From: JAPLNB01 sp964451955
GTDB taxonomy: Bacteria; Planctomycetota; Phycisphaerae; Tepidisphaerales; Tepidisphaeraceae
Direction: 5' to 3'
Assembly: GCA_964451955.1 (NCBI GenBank)
Contig: CAYVKG010000010.1
Span: 15,287-79,286 of the forward strand
Length of the DNA: 64,000 bases
Part shown: positions 1 to 8,015 of the stretch, piece by piece
Numbering within the stretch: the first letter of the stretch is position 1
Layout: each line of letters begins with the position of its first letter
Made by a program: the position numbers and the translations under genes
The notes under the pieces: model-generated
The model's database searches: none
Told to the model about the DNA's origin: nothing
What the model saw: only the letters and a program-made list of their open reading frames with translations

Positions 1-939
1 ATCTGGGAAGACTCCCGAAATAGGTGGACGCTATCCAAATCGTCTCGCGGTCTAGGCGACACCATTGCAAAGCTGACCCACGCAACTGGGATTGACAGGG
101 TAGCAAACTTTGTTGCGCACGGGGACACCAAGAAGCCGTGTGGCGGCTGTGGCCAACGCCAAGGCATCCTGAACCAGCTTGTTCCCTACCGGCGTGACGC
201 CCCAACGACACGGCATCTCATCTACCACGTCTACGCTTCCAGGGATAATAATCACTGGCTACGGAACCTGGAGCAACTCAAGCGGCGATGGGACGTGTTC
301 AACGGCAAGAAAGTGGTCGCCATCTCAAACGGCGATGGGACGCACGCCCCAGAAGGTGTCAAGGCCGTCATCGACGACACATCGGTCGAGTACCTCGTTC
401 TCGACAACGACCCGGAGTTAAGGGAGACGGCCACCCTGCTGCCGCTCCTGATGGCAATCAAGACGGAAGCCAACGACGCTGTATTCTACGCACACACAAA
501 GGGGGTGGCGAACTCCGAGAAGAAGAAATACGACATCAAGACGGGGATCATGCTCTGGAGGAATAGCATGTACCATCACCTGCTGGATGACGTTCCGACT
601 GCCATGGAGGCGCTTAGGGACCACCCCATGGTTGGGTGCTGCATCGGTTCCTGGGGTAGGCGTGATAAAAGCCCATATCCCACCAAACTGTCCGTAGGCA
701 ACTGGATGTTCTGCGGCACGTTTTTCTGGTTCTCGGCGATGGCGGTGTTTTCGCATCACCGCTGGCCGTTAATCGCCAACGACCGATACGGCGCGGAGGC
801 GTGGCCATCAAGCCTTTTCACGCGGAAGGCTGTGAAATCCCTGTTCCAGCCATGGCCAGAGAATACAATGCCCCAAAAGTCCCCGTATCACCCAATGTAT
901 TACGACCCGAAGTTTTTGGACGAACAACAAGGAGGCTAG
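1..939 (+). CDS. HTKG-motif glycosyltransferase-like protein with Cys-rich N-terminal phage domain (5' partial)
   Basis: The frame is open at base 1, so the start lies left of the window; 312 residues are visible. The first ~55 residues contain GLGDTIAKLTHATGI and then CGGCGQRQ, a small Cys-rich domain often seen as a free-standing phage protein of unknown role. The remainder contains DAVFYAHTKGV, a motif shared with the gene at 4737-5399, suggesting a paralogous nucleotide-sugar transferase-like fold. It sits immediately upstream of a radical SAM gene and heads a glycan-type cluster. Calling it a glycosyltransferase is inference from motif and context; donor and acceptor are not visible. Confidence 0.6.
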   Translation: MWEDSRNRWTLSKSSRGLGDTIAKLTHATGIDRVANFVAHGDTKKPCGGCGQRQGILNQLVPYRRDAPTTRHLIYHVYASRDNNHWLRNLEQLKRRWDVFNGKKVVAISNGDGTHAPEGVKAVIDDTSVEYLVLDNDPELRETATLLPLLMAIKTEANDAVFYAHTKGVANSEKKKYDIKTGIMLWRNSMYHHLLDDVPTAMEALRDHPMVGCCIGSWGRRDKSPYPTKLSVGNWMFCGTFFWFSAMAVFSHHRWPLIANDRYGAEAWPSSLFTRKAVKSLFQPWPENTMPQKSPYHPMYYDPKFLDEQQGG

Positions 940-940
940 C

Positions 941-1945
941 TTGAACCCCTTTGGTGGATTTAAGATACTACACCATCTTGACCGTGTCGCTGTTTGGCAA
1001 TCAGGAAACGCTCCAGCACCCATTACCGTAGAATTCGACCCCAGCGGTAGGTGTAACCACAAATGTCAGGAGTGCTGCGGTGGATACCGCGGCACGGACG
1101 TTCCATTCGAGTCCGCCGAGAACTGGCTAAAACAGATGGCGGACTACGGGGTACGCGGGGTCATGTTGACGGGTGGTGGCGAACCCACGATGCACCCCCG
1201 TCTAGTGGATATCGCCGCCTGCGCATTCAATGCGGGCATGGACGTAGGTCTCATCACCAACGGCACCGCCTACCAAGGTCTGGCGATCTACGACCTCGTC
1301 CGGTACTGCAAATGGATTCGGGTATCTATCGACTGCGGCGACCCGGAACTCTACTCCAGGTTACGCGGAGTGGGCGAACACGCCTTCCAGACCGCTTGGG
1401 ACGCTGTGGCTGCGTTCTCGGCGGCCCGTGACGTGGAACAGGCCCAATGTACCATTGGCGTCGGAACCCTCCTAGACGTGCGCACAGCGGCCTCTATGGG
1501 CAAGGCTGCGGCACTCGCCAGAGACTCCGGGGCCGACTACCTCCAGCTACGCCCGTTCATTGGTGGAATCCGTACCTTGCCCCCAGCGGTTCTTGCGTCC
1601 TGCAAGACGTTCGAGACCCCTAAATTCAGGGTTCTTACGTCCGATCTTAAATACGACGATATTGCCAAGCGGCGGACGTACCAGAAATGCCATGGGGCAT
1701 GGTTCACCGGGGTGGTTCAGGCGGACGGCAACATGCCACTTTGTTGCCACCTGCGAGGCAAACCCGAGTGGTACATCGGAAACCTTGAAGATCAGACGTT
1801 CCAGGAGCTTTGGGACAGTCCGAAGCACGCCGAACTCGTTGGTGCCCTCGACGTATCCGGCTGCCCGCTCGCCTGCCGAAACCACCCAACCTCGGAGTGG
1901 CTCGAAGCGTCCGGCAAGCCACTAGATCACGAGAATTTCGTTTAG
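941..1945 (+). CDS. Radical SAM enzyme with SPASM-like C-terminus
   Basis: 334 residues. Radical SAM proteins bind a 4Fe-4S cluster and cleave S-adenosylmethionine to start radical chemistry. The cluster motif CNHKCQEC gives C38, C42 and C45, and LTGGGEPTMHP is the usual SAM-binding GGE strand. Cysteines in QKCHGAWF and MPLCCHLRG followed by IGNLEDQTFQELW resemble the SPASM region that binds auxiliary clusters in peptide- or sugar-modifying members. The start is TTG, chosen because GGAGG lies 5 bases upstream; only one base separates it from the previous stop. Its glycosyltransferase neighbours suggest a role in building a modified glycan, but the substrate is unknown. Confidence 0.85.
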   Translation: MNPFGGFKILHHLDRVAVWQSGNAPAPITVEFDPSGRCNHKCQECCGGYRGTDVPFESAENWLKQMADYGVRGVMLTGGGEPTMHPRLVDIAACAFNAGMDVGLITNGTAYQGLAIYDLVRYCKWIRVSIDCGDPELYSRLRGVGEHAFQTAWDAVAAFSAARDVEQAQCTIGVGTLLDVRTAASMGKAAALARDSGADYLQLRPFIGGIRTLPPAVLASCKTFETPKFRVLTSDLKYDDIAKRRTYQKCHGAWFTGVVQADGNMPLCCHLRGKPEWYIGNLEDQTFQELWDSPKHAELVGALDVSGCPLACRNHPTSEWLEASGKPLDHENFV

Positions 1946-2176
1946 TCACCTACCATCGGACTGGTTGGCGACGTAGTTGAAAAGGGACACGCCATCTACC
2001 CAGCCGCGGTAGACGGCTGGGCGATCCATGTCGCCTGTAGTGTTGTGGTGGTCCCACTCGATGTATACCTCGCCCCTGGAGCCATGCCAGTAACCGATGG
2101 CATACCCCGTCAAATCAAGGGACACGGTAACAGTCAGAACAACCGTCACCACCGCGAGTCGTTTAACCCATTTCAT
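1946..2176 (-). CDS. Small membrane-anchored or secreted protein
   Basis: 76 residues, transcribed against its neighbours. MKWVKRLAVVTVVLTVTVSL is a charged start plus a hydrophobic stretch, typical of a signal anchor; the rest (GYWHGSRGEVYIEWDHH) is soluble and probably outside the cytoplasm. The start at 2176 is preferred over an upstream ATG at 2224 because GAGGTG lies at good spacing before it. A clear sigma-70-type promoter lies just upstream (2211-2238). It ends at the base after the radical SAM gene. No family recognised. Confidence 0.6.
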   Translation of the reverse strand: MKWVKRLAVVTVVLTVTVSLDLTGYAIGYWHGSRGEVYIEWDHHNTTGDMDRPAVYRGWVDGVSLFNYVANQSDGR

Positions 2177-2210
2177 GGTTTCACCTCTTGCATTGGGTGG
2201 AATTTCTGGT

Positions 2211-2238
2211 ATTATAGCCATCAATCGGAGTGCGTCAA
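2211..2238 (-). promoter_or_regulatory. Sigma-70-type promoter for the 1946-2176 gene
   Basis: On the minus strand, TTGACG (2233-2238) and TATAAT (2211-2216) are separated by 16 bases. The -10 is perfect and the -35 matches 5 of 6 positions. It points toward the small membrane protein gene about 35 bases downstream. Confidence 0.65.
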
Positions 2239-2262
2239 GGAAATTGTAGTGAGGAGATTGGT

Positions 2263-2586
2263 ATGCTGGATGCGTCAGCGGAATATGAGTGGTTTAATTC
2301 CTGGGCGTGCAATACCATAATGACGGGATGGGAGAAGGCGCGCGCATGGGAAGCATGGATAGCATCCGCGAAACAACACGAACCACCCGAGACCACCACC
2401 CCCACGGACACGGCGACCGAGGTGTCGGGTTTGCTCTGGCGTGGCAATCCGGTTTACAGGGTCAGCGGGAAGCACGGATTGTGGGTTGCCGCATGTAACG
2501 TGTCAAGTGGGACCCCAAATTGGTGTGACGCGGACGCAATGGTTGGCGGACGCAGTGTGCGGATGCTCATGGTCGTCAGGGATTGA
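2263..2586 (+). CDS. Hypothetical protein
   Basis: 107 residues starting MLDASAEYEWFNSW. The ATG at 2263 has GAGGAG upstream at good spacing, whereas the longer GTG start at 2230 has no such site and lies inside the -35 of the opposing promoter. The N-terminal third is rich in Trp and acidic residues; the middle is a Thr/Pro-rich linker (ETTTPTDTATE); the C-terminal half may be a small beta domain. Starts a run of small genes leading into the Stealth-like fusion. No family recognised. Confidence 0.55.
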   Translation: MLDASAEYEWFNSWACNTIMTGWEKARAWEAWIASAKQHEPPETTTPTDTATEVSGLLWRGNPVYRVSGKHGLWVAACNVSSGTPNWCDADAMVGGRSVRMLMVVRD

Positions 2587-2587
2587 T

Positions 2588-2713
2588 ATGAACGACAAGC
2601 AGATGCTATTCTGGACACGGCTGGCCCTGCTCGCTGTGGCGTTGGGTTGCGTCAACAGTCTCATGCTATTTGTGGTTGCGGTCATCCACATTATCATGTA
2701 TCTGGTGCAATAA
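2588..2713 (+). CDS. Small membrane protein
   Basis: 41 residues, MNDKQMLFWTRLALL then a continuous hydrophobic stretch to MYLVQ, consistent with one or two membrane segments. It begins one base after the previous stop and its TAA overlaps the next ATG (TAATG), so it is probably translated by coupling. No family recognised. Confidence 0.5.
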   Translation: MNDKQMLFWTRLALLAVALGCVNSLMLFVVAVIHIIMYLVQ

Positions 2714-3054
2714 TGCCCGGACCCGGAACACGCCTGCACGACATGATCGAGAAGTGGACCGGCGAGAAGCCGAACCTGTCCTGTTCGTGCGCCACCTGGA
2801 TTCGCAAGATGGATCGTGATCCGGCGTGGGCAAAGGCGAACGTGAACCTCATCGTCTCGAAACTGCTGCGCGAGGCACAGGCGAGAGCCGTCCAGTGGAA
2901 GGCGGTTCCCGTTCAGAGCGACGGAACGCTCCTGAACGCCGCCAAGACGCGCGCCTGGAGGGGCGCATTCCTTGTTCCTGGTGCGGGACTGATGCTGCGT
3001 GTGTTTGTAAGGCGTATGGTCGAAGAGGCTCTCAAAGAAGGAGGAGTCGCGTGA
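2713..3054 (+). CDS. Phage small Cys-containing protein (GPGT...CSC family)
   Basis: 113 residues. It begins MPGPGTRLHDMIEKW and contains LSCSCATWIRKMD, followed by NVNLIVSKLLREAQAR. This GPG-T...C-x-C...I(V)xxLREEA layout is familiar from small phage proteins found beside glycosyltransferase and cysteine-rich genes; their function is unknown. The start overlaps the preceding stop by one base. The C-terminal part (RAFLVPGAGLMLRVFV after a charged linker) is an addition to the usual short domain. Family recognition is from memory. Confidence 0.6.
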   Translation: MPGPGTRLHDMIEKWTGEKPNLSCSCATWIRKMDRDPAWAKANVNLIVSKLLREAQARAVQWKAVPVQSDGTLLNAAKTRAWRGAFLVPGAGLMLRVFVRRMVEEALKEGGVA

Positions 3055-3383
3055 GCGGCGAATATCAGCAGATTGTGGACGCACTCAAAGCGTGCAACGA
3101 GCAGCGAGCGATGGCAGAATTTGGATTCGATCGCGTTCAGCCACTCGACGTTGTCATCGGCGATAACGGCGAGTGGAGCGTGACGGCCATCAGGGAGGTG
3201 CTCATCACTGGGAACACCCCCGGATTCGAGTCCCTCCTCGAATACCTCAAAGCTCGCACTGCATACTTCGGGGACGAAGTGGAACAGCGTCACATCGCCT
3301 ATCTGATGCAGGTGCGCAAGTACGCCGAAGCGGCGGAGCGGCTGGATGTGTTGAAGAGGAAGTCCAAGAATGGGAACGATTGA
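3051..3383 (+). CDS. Hypothetical protein (glycan cluster)
   Basis: 110 residues from a GTG start that overlaps the previous stop (GTGA), with AAGGAGGAG upstream. It reads as a mixed alpha/beta protein (EYQQIVDALKACNEQRAMAE, then an acidic beta stretch, then helices ending in a lysine-rich tail). It overlaps the next gene by 14 bases, so the two are likely cotranslated. No recognised family. Confidence 0.6.
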   Translation: MSGEYQQIVDALKACNEQRAMAEFGFDRVQPLDVVIGDNGEWSVTAIREVLITGNTPGFESLLEYLKARTAYFGDEVEQRHIAYLMQVRKYAEAAERLDVLKRKSKNGND

Positions 3384-4740
3384 CGCCGTCTACCCCTTGG
3401 GAACCGGCTCAAAGGCGGGCGACCTGGAACTGCGGTTCTCACTCCGGGCTCTGGAGAAGAACTTTTCCGACCTCGGGAGGGTGTTCGTCGTCGGCGCATG
3501 CCCCCCCTGGCTCACAGGCGTCATCCACATCCAGCACCCAGATTCTCACCGGCACAACAAGGACGCCAACATCATCGACAAGGTGTTGGCAGCCTGCCGG
3601 GCGGGGGTAAGCGAGCAATTCGTCCGTAGCAGCGACGATGAGATGATCCTCCTGCCGAGCACGGTGGACGACATCCAGCCGTACCACGGGAGGACGTTGG
3701 ACCTCAGCGTTAGGGGTGAGGGGTGGAAGGAGCGGCTGCTGCGCACCGGCCGCTGGCTGCACGAGCACGGCTTCTCGCACAAGCACTACGACATGCACAT
3801 TCCAAACCTCTATGATAGGGATCGGTTTGTGGACGCCATGGCGAGAGCGCCATACCGCGAGGGCAAGGGGTTCACGATCAACACCCTGTACTACAACCAG
3901 CTAGGGATTGAGGGCGTGCTGTTTGGCGGGCAGAAGCTCACTCTGGAGGGGCCGATCCGCAACCTCCGCGTACTCCGCGATCGTATTCGCGGCAAGCGAT
4001 TCCTTGGGTTCAACGACTCTGGATTCAACAAGGTGACAAAAGCCCTCCTGCTGGAGATGCTACCCGAACCATCCCGGTTTGAGTCAGACAGGGGGGCGCT
4101 GTTCCGGGGTGTCAAGCTTCGGGACACGCAGACCATGCCGCAGGTGGTGGCGGTGATCGGGGTCGCCCGGTCGGGCACCAGTTGCACCGCCGGGATCGTT
4201 CATCACCTCGGGGTGTCCATGGGGGAGCACTTGCGACCGCCCAACAACCGGAACCAGCGAGGATTCTACGAGGATCTGCCGCTCCGGGCAATCTGCCGGA
4301 TGCGGGACGGCAACAACGTGCAGCGGTTCCGGCGGTACGCAATCCAGCGGGGAGGCGCCATCATCGGCATCAAGGAGTGCCGGTTGTGCACCATGGTTCC
4401 GGCGCTGGTCAAGGCGTTCCCGTCTCTCAAGGTGATCGCCGTGGATAGGGAACCCAGCGAAGTGCTGGCGTCGATGAAAAAGGATCGCCTGTTCCCAGCG
4501 TTCCGAACCGATCAACGTAAGATGCAGTTCATCACCAACCAGCCAAAACTTCGGGACATCGACCTGCGGTCCTACGCCGTTCCAACCCTACGCCTGAAGT
4601 ACAAGGACGTGATCTCCAACCCCGAGGCGACGGTGAACGCCATCTGCGCGTTCCTCAGAATCAATCCACCTCCCGAGCAGAGGCAAGAGGCCATCGCGTT
4701 TGTCGATCCATCACTCAAGCACCACGGGGGCGCGGCATGA
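3370..4740 (+). CDS. Bifunctional Stealth-like sugar-phosphotransferase/glycosyltransferase plus sulfotransferase fusion
   Basis: 456 residues in two parts. Residues 1-~240 resemble Stealth-type capsule phosphotransferases and related glycosyltransferases: ELRFSLRALEKN, then FVVGACPPWL, then VRSSDDEMIL, the usual acidic metal site. Residues ~260-456 look like a sulfotransferase: VIGVARSGTSCTAGIVHHLG is the 5'-phosphosulfate loop that binds PAPS, IIGIKECRL and VIAVDREPSEVLASMKK fit the 3'-phosphate region. Together they could add and sulfate a sugar. It overlaps its upstream neighbour by 14 bases and the next gene by ATGA. Domain calls rest on motifs and order; substrates unknown. Confidence 0.7.
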   Translation: MGTIDAVYPLGTGSKAGDLELRFSLRALEKNFSDLGRVFVVGACPPWLTGVIHIQHPDSHRHNKDANIIDKVLAACRAGVSEQFVRSSDDEMILLPSTVDDIQPYHGRTLDLSVRGEGWKERLLRTGRWLHEHGFSHKHYDMHIPNLYDRDRFVDAMARAPYREGKGFTINTLYYNQLGIEGVLFGGQKLTLEGPIRNLRVLRDRIRGKRFLGFNDSGFNKVTKALLLEMLPEPSRFESDRGALFRGVKLRDTQTMPQVVAVIGVARSGTSCTAGIVHHLGVSMGEHLRPPNNRNQRGFYEDLPLRAICRMRDGNNVQRFRRYAIQRGGAIIGIKECRLCTMVPALVKAFPSLKVIAVDREPSEVLASMKKDRLFPAFRTDQRKMQFITNQPKLRDIDLRSYAVPTLRLKYKDVISNPEATVNAICAFLRINPPPEQRQEAIAFVDPSLKHHGGAA

Positions 4741-5399
4741 ACCTACAGGCGTTCTGGCACGTGGCAATCATGGGCTCATGGAACCGGGTCGTCCGAGAGC
4801 AATCCGCTCTGCTATTCCGATCGCAACTATCGCCGCGCATTGGTGTCGTAGGGGGCAAGTTGCCGGAGGAATACTCCCCGCTTGTCGCCTTTTCCAAAAA
4901 AAGCGCGGCAGAGCACGAAGCACCGACCCTGTACTTCCTGTGGAGGTGGTTGAGAGCCCACTCAGACGAAGCCGTCCTCTACATGCACACCAAGGGTGTG
5001 TCCCGCAAGGGAAGACGATGGACGCACTGGCGGCACCTCATGGAAAAGTGGGTTGTCGAGCACTGGCGGGAGAATCTGACGCTACTTGACAGGTACGACG
5101 TGGTTGGCGTAGACTATCGCGAGAAGCCGCTGCCCCACTTCGCCGGAAACTTCTGGATAGCACGGCGCGACTGGATCAACAAGCTGCCGTCCATCTATGA
5201 GTACCGGGATACCATGCCCGCGAATCTCAGGAAGTCCAAAGGCAAGCGGACCCCATGGGAGCGGTGGTGCTGTGAATTCTGGCTACTGAGCCGGACTGGC
5301 GCCCGGATCGCGAGTCTCTGCTGCACCGGGGAGCGACTTGGAAAGATGGGAGTGGCGCGTAAGTGGTTGAACAAACCCTATTCTCTGGATGGGCTATGA
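4737..5399 (+). CDS. HTKG-motif glycosyltransferase-like protein
   Basis: 220 residues. Contains EAVLYMHTKGVSRKG, matching the YAHTKGV motif of the first gene in the window, then VVGVDYREKPLPHFAGNFW, where HFAGNFW is a pattern seen in several bacterial glycan-synthesis proteins of this type. Probably a GT-A-like transferase or sugar-binding relative. ATGA overlap with both the preceding and following genes makes this a translationally coupled trio. Function is inferred. Confidence 0.6.
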   Translation: MNLQAFWHVAIMGSWNRVVREQSALLFRSQLSPRIGVVGGKLPEEYSPLVAFSKKSAAEHEAPTLYFLWRWLRAHSDEAVLYMHTKGVSRKGRRWTHWRHLMEKWVVEHWRENLTLLDRYDVVGVDYREKPLPHFAGNFWIARRDWINKLPSIYEYRDTMPANLRKSKGKRTPWERWCCEFWLLSRTGARIASLCCTGERLGKMGVARKWLNKPYSLDGL

Positions 5400-6448
5400 G
5401 AATCATCCTTGTCGGCATGCCGCTCACCTGCGGAGGCGGTGGCACGGAGTCTGGCGATACGGTGCTCATGTGGCGTCGGGCGGGCATCGACGTGTCCGTG
5501 CTGTACTTCGATCGCTGCAAGTGCGGCAAGCCCTGCACTAAGCCTGTGGAATCCAACCCGTGGGTGAACCGCCTGAAGGATGTTGGGGTGGACTTCATTC
5601 ACGGGGAATCGAGCAGGCTCAAGGACGTGCCCGGACTGGCGGGTTCGATCCTCGTCTCGTTCCGCTGCCTCCATGCCCTGCACAACTGGCATGAACTGGA
5701 GGCGATGGGGTGCAAACTCGTCTGGTCGCCCCTGATGACGCGATCCTGCATCGCCGAGCACCACGCATTCTACGACCACCCTCCGTCCGCGGCACACTTC
5801 CAATCGAGATTCCAGTACCGCGAACTGGTTGGCGACTACGTTGGCTGGAAGTGCCGGAACATGGTTCACATTCCCGGGGCGTTCGAGCCGCTGAAGTTCC
5901 GACCCAGGGCGTACCAGTACGGGCAGCCGTTTGTAGTGGGCAGGCTGGCAAGGGACCACGTTCAGAAGTGGAACCCAGACTTCTGGCAGATCCTCTCAGA
6001 CGTGCGTAGCAGGGGCGTAGACGTGCGTGCGCTCTGCATGGCATGGAATGACGAGTTGACCGAGCATTGCGGCCCACCGCCGTCCTGGGCGACTGTGCAC
6101 CCCAAGGACTCCATGAGCGCCCAGGAGTTCCTCGACCAGTGCCATGCCCTCATCTGCCCAAACTGGAATACGCCCGAGAACTGGCCGAGAGTCGGATTGG
6201 AGGCGATGTCTGCCGGGGTTCCGGTCCTAGCCGACGACGCCGGCGGCTGGAAGGAGATGCTCACCACATTTGGTGGGTTCCTGTGCGACTCTGCGATCGC
6301 GTACACCAACGCCCTGGTTGAGTTGGCAGAGGACGAGGATGCGCGGCAAGCGATGATTCACGAGGGGCTCTGCCGCGCCAGGGATTTGCAGGACGAGCAG
6401 ACATCGTCATCCGCCCGCTGGGTGTCGCTGTTCAGGATGCTGGCATAG
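5396..6448 (+). CDS. GT4-like glycosyltransferase
   Basis: 350 residues from the ATG that overlaps the preceding stop (ATGA). N-terminal MRIILVGMPLTCGGGG is a GT-B-type first Rossmann strand and glycine loop; near the C-terminus ENWPRVGLEAMSAGVPVLA then DDAGGWKEML is the E-x7-E nucleotide-sugar motif of GT4 enzymes. A Cys-rich insert (RCKCGKPC) follows the first strand. It is the last plus-strand gene of the left glycan cluster and converges on the minus-strand operon ending at 6451. Confidence 0.8.
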   Translation: MRIILVGMPLTCGGGGTESGDTVLMWRRAGIDVSVLYFDRCKCGKPCTKPVESNPWVNRLKDVGVDFIHGESSRLKDVPGLAGSILVSFRCLHALHNWHELEAMGCKLVWSPLMTRSCIAEHHAFYDHPPSAAHFQSRFQYRELVGDYVGWKCRNMVHIPGAFEPLKFRPRAYQYGQPFVVGRLARDHVQKWNPDFWQILSDVRSRGVDVRALCMAWNDELTEHCGPPPSWATVHPKDSMSAQEFLDQCHALICPNWNTPENWPRVGLEAMSAGVPVLADDAGGWKEMLTTFGGFLCDSAIAYTNALVELAEDEDARQAMIHEGLCRARDLQDEQTSSSARWVSLFRMLA

Positions 6449-6450
6449 TC

Positions 6451-6654
6451 TCAAGTGGTGTCCCAGGTCAGGCCGCAGTCGGTACACCACCGGGTGTATG
6501 GGGCACTGTTCTTGTTTGCGTGCGGGCACTCACTTCTCAAAAGACGCATCATGGCGTCGATCTTCCGTACCTCCGCTGCATTCTTCTGCGACTGCTCCCA
6601 ATACAGGTTGTCGATCATTGCACGCGCCAACCTGACTTCTTCGGGTGACTTCAC
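6451..6654 (-). CDS. Small zinc-ribbon-like protein
   Basis: 67 residues from GTG at 6654, which overlaps the upstream stop (GTGA) and has GGAGGT six bases before it; a longer ATG start at 6780 would overlap the neighbour by 130 bases and is rejected. The C-terminus has ECPHANKN...RWCTDCGLTW, a Cys/His set likely to bind zinc. The N-terminal half is helical and charged. Last gene of the minus-strand operon. Confidence 0.6.
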   Translation of the reverse strand: MKSPEEVRLARAMIDNLYWEQSQKNAAEVRKIDAMMRLLRSECPHANKNSAPYTRWCTDCGLTWDTT

Positions 6655-6917
6655 GTCGCACCTCCAATTGCCGTATCGGACGATATCCTGTGGTCCACCA
6701 ACCTTACAGACGCCGAGAGATTCCATTCCCCGGAGCTTACAACCATTTCGGTCGGTGGAGCGGATGCCATCTTGTTCCACTTGTTGAACTGGTCCTCTGA
6801 GTCAAATACGTGAATCTCTACGTCGCCTTCCGCGTTCTTGTGACCGCGAATGAAGACAGGTTGTGCGTATCTGATGGCCAACACACTGTCCTTTTCGAGG
6901 GTAACGTCGAAGTTCAT
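6651..6917 (-). CDS. Hypothetical protein
   Basis: 88 residues, MNFDVTLEKDSVLAIRY. Mostly beta-strand-like with a FNKWNKMAS segment; no catalytic motif is visible. The AAGGAG site before its ATG lies inside the last codons of the upstream gene, and the two overlap by ATGA. No recognised family. Confidence 0.6.
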   Translation of the reverse strand: MNFDVTLEKDSVLAIRYAQPVFIRGHKNAEGDVEIHVFDSEDQFNKWNKMASAPPTEMVVSSGEWNLSASVRLVDHRISSDTAIGGAT

Positions 6918-7363
6918 TTCGTCTCCTTTGCCGCCTCTGCGGCTTTCATGTGCTGCTCGACGGCTTCGAGAAGCGCGGGGGATACAATATCGACCACAGG
7001 GCTTTCATACCAGTTCTCAATAGTCCACCCCGCCTCACATCGTCTTGCGTCGATACTTTCCGAGTAATCCGCCATGTACTCTAAAGCTGCACTAAACCGA
7101 GCGACCAACTCCTGCAACTGATCGAATGCGAATGCCAAGCGCCGCGCAATATTCATTGCCTCTGGTACCCCGCGGCAAGCATTGACCAGTTGTGCCACCT
7201 GCACCGGAGATGGCCATTCGTGTAGCGGCTTTATGTCAGCCATCACTGATCCCCCTTCTTTCCGATTCTGCGGCTTACTTGTGGTCTTCCATGTGGCACC
7301 AAGGGCCACCCTTGCACCCAAGCACCCCTGCACCACGGCAATGATTTCCGGGCCTGTCATCAT
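6914..7363 (-). CDS. Hypothetical protein (AAEAAKE-tailed)
   Basis: 149 residues if translation begins at ATG 7363, which overlaps the upstream stop (ATGA) and has AAGGAG upstream. A second good start with GGGGG upstream lies at 7243 (MADIKPLHEW, 109 residues), so two products are possible. The body is helical (ARRLAFAFDQLQELVARFSAALEY). The C-terminus AAEAAKETK nearly matches the tail of the 7575-8015 gene and encodes the next gene's ribosome binding site. Confidence 0.55.
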   Translation of the reverse strand: MMTGPEIIAVVQGCLGARVALGATWKTTSKPQNRKEGGSVMADIKPLHEWPSPVQVAQLVNACRGVPEAMNIARRLAFAFDQLQELVARFSAALEYMADYSESIDARRCEAGWTIENWYESPVVDIVSPALLEAVEQHMKAAEAAKETK

Positions 7364-7578
7364 GATTTCGTCTCCTTCACTTGGTCGATCTCCTGAATCA
7401 GCTTGGAACACTCTCGGCCGATGGCGCTGTCTGGTCCCGTATCTTCCAGCGTTCCAGTCAACATGGACCTGGCCATCTGTCGATACAGCAAGTCGGTCAA
7501 TACATTGCCCGTGTTGCAGTTGGGGTATCCGAATTCCCGCAAATGCCTGACACATGCTGAGATAATCTTGCTTCTCAC
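7360..7578 (-). CDS. Hypothetical protein
   Basis: 72 residues from GTG at 7578, overlapping the upstream stop (GTGA) with AAGGA upstream. It is a small helical protein (VRSKIISACVRHLREFG ... LLYRQMARSMLTG) ending VKETKS; again the last codons supply the Shine-Dalgarno for the next gene. No recognised family. Confidence 0.6.
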   Translation of the reverse strand: MRSKIISACVRHLREFGYPNCNTGNVLTDLLYRQMARSMLTGTLEDTGPDSAIGRECSKLIQEIDQVKETKS

Positions 7579-8015
7579 GTCTTCACTTCCTTTGCCGCCT
7601 CTGCGGCTTCTGGTGTGCTGTAGCACTCACCGATCGCCAGTGTTCTGTGGACGGTCACAGCAAACCACCGCCCTGAATGTTTGAAAAATTCCCATACGGT
7701 ATACACTAGGCCGTCCACCGGGTCGTATACGGCGTCTCCTGGGCACACAGAAACGCCGTCCTTCGTCTTCGGCAACTTGTCCACGATGGCCGTGAGCCTT
7801 GCGTTCTCGTCCTCCAAATCTCGCATGGCAACGTTCAGAGAGCCGACCTCTTGAATGCGCCCGTCAAGTTGGTCCTTCATCGCCGCCCACTCATCCCACA
7901 GTTGAACAGGGAGGCAGCAATTTTTATTGTCGCACGATTGAACATTCCGCTGACGACCGATGTAAAAATGCCTCGCTTCGCTCCCACACCTCGGGCACTT
8001 CTGCTAATCGCTCAT
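7575..8015 (-). pseudogene. Zinc-finger/coiled-coil paralogue with in-frame amber codon at position 4
   Basis: Reading from ATG 8015 (ATGA overlap with the upstream gene, AAGGAG upstream) gives M-S-D-TAG-QKCPRCG and then an open frame of 142 more codons to 7575. The sequence after the TAG (8004-8006) parallels the neighbour at 8012-8311: QKCPRCG, a CDNKNCCLPV pair of cysteines, LWDEWAAMKDQ. The first ATG after the TAG is 7880, which would lose the whole zinc module. Options are a nonsense mutation, sequencing error, or read-through. The C-terminus AAEAAKEVKT is intact. Confidence 0.6.

Noticed and set aside
7575..8015. Genome-wide reassignment of TAG to an amino acid
   Set aside because: Many well-supported genes end with TAG (for example at 939, 1945, 6448, 9933 and 41241), so the amber codon at 8004 is local.
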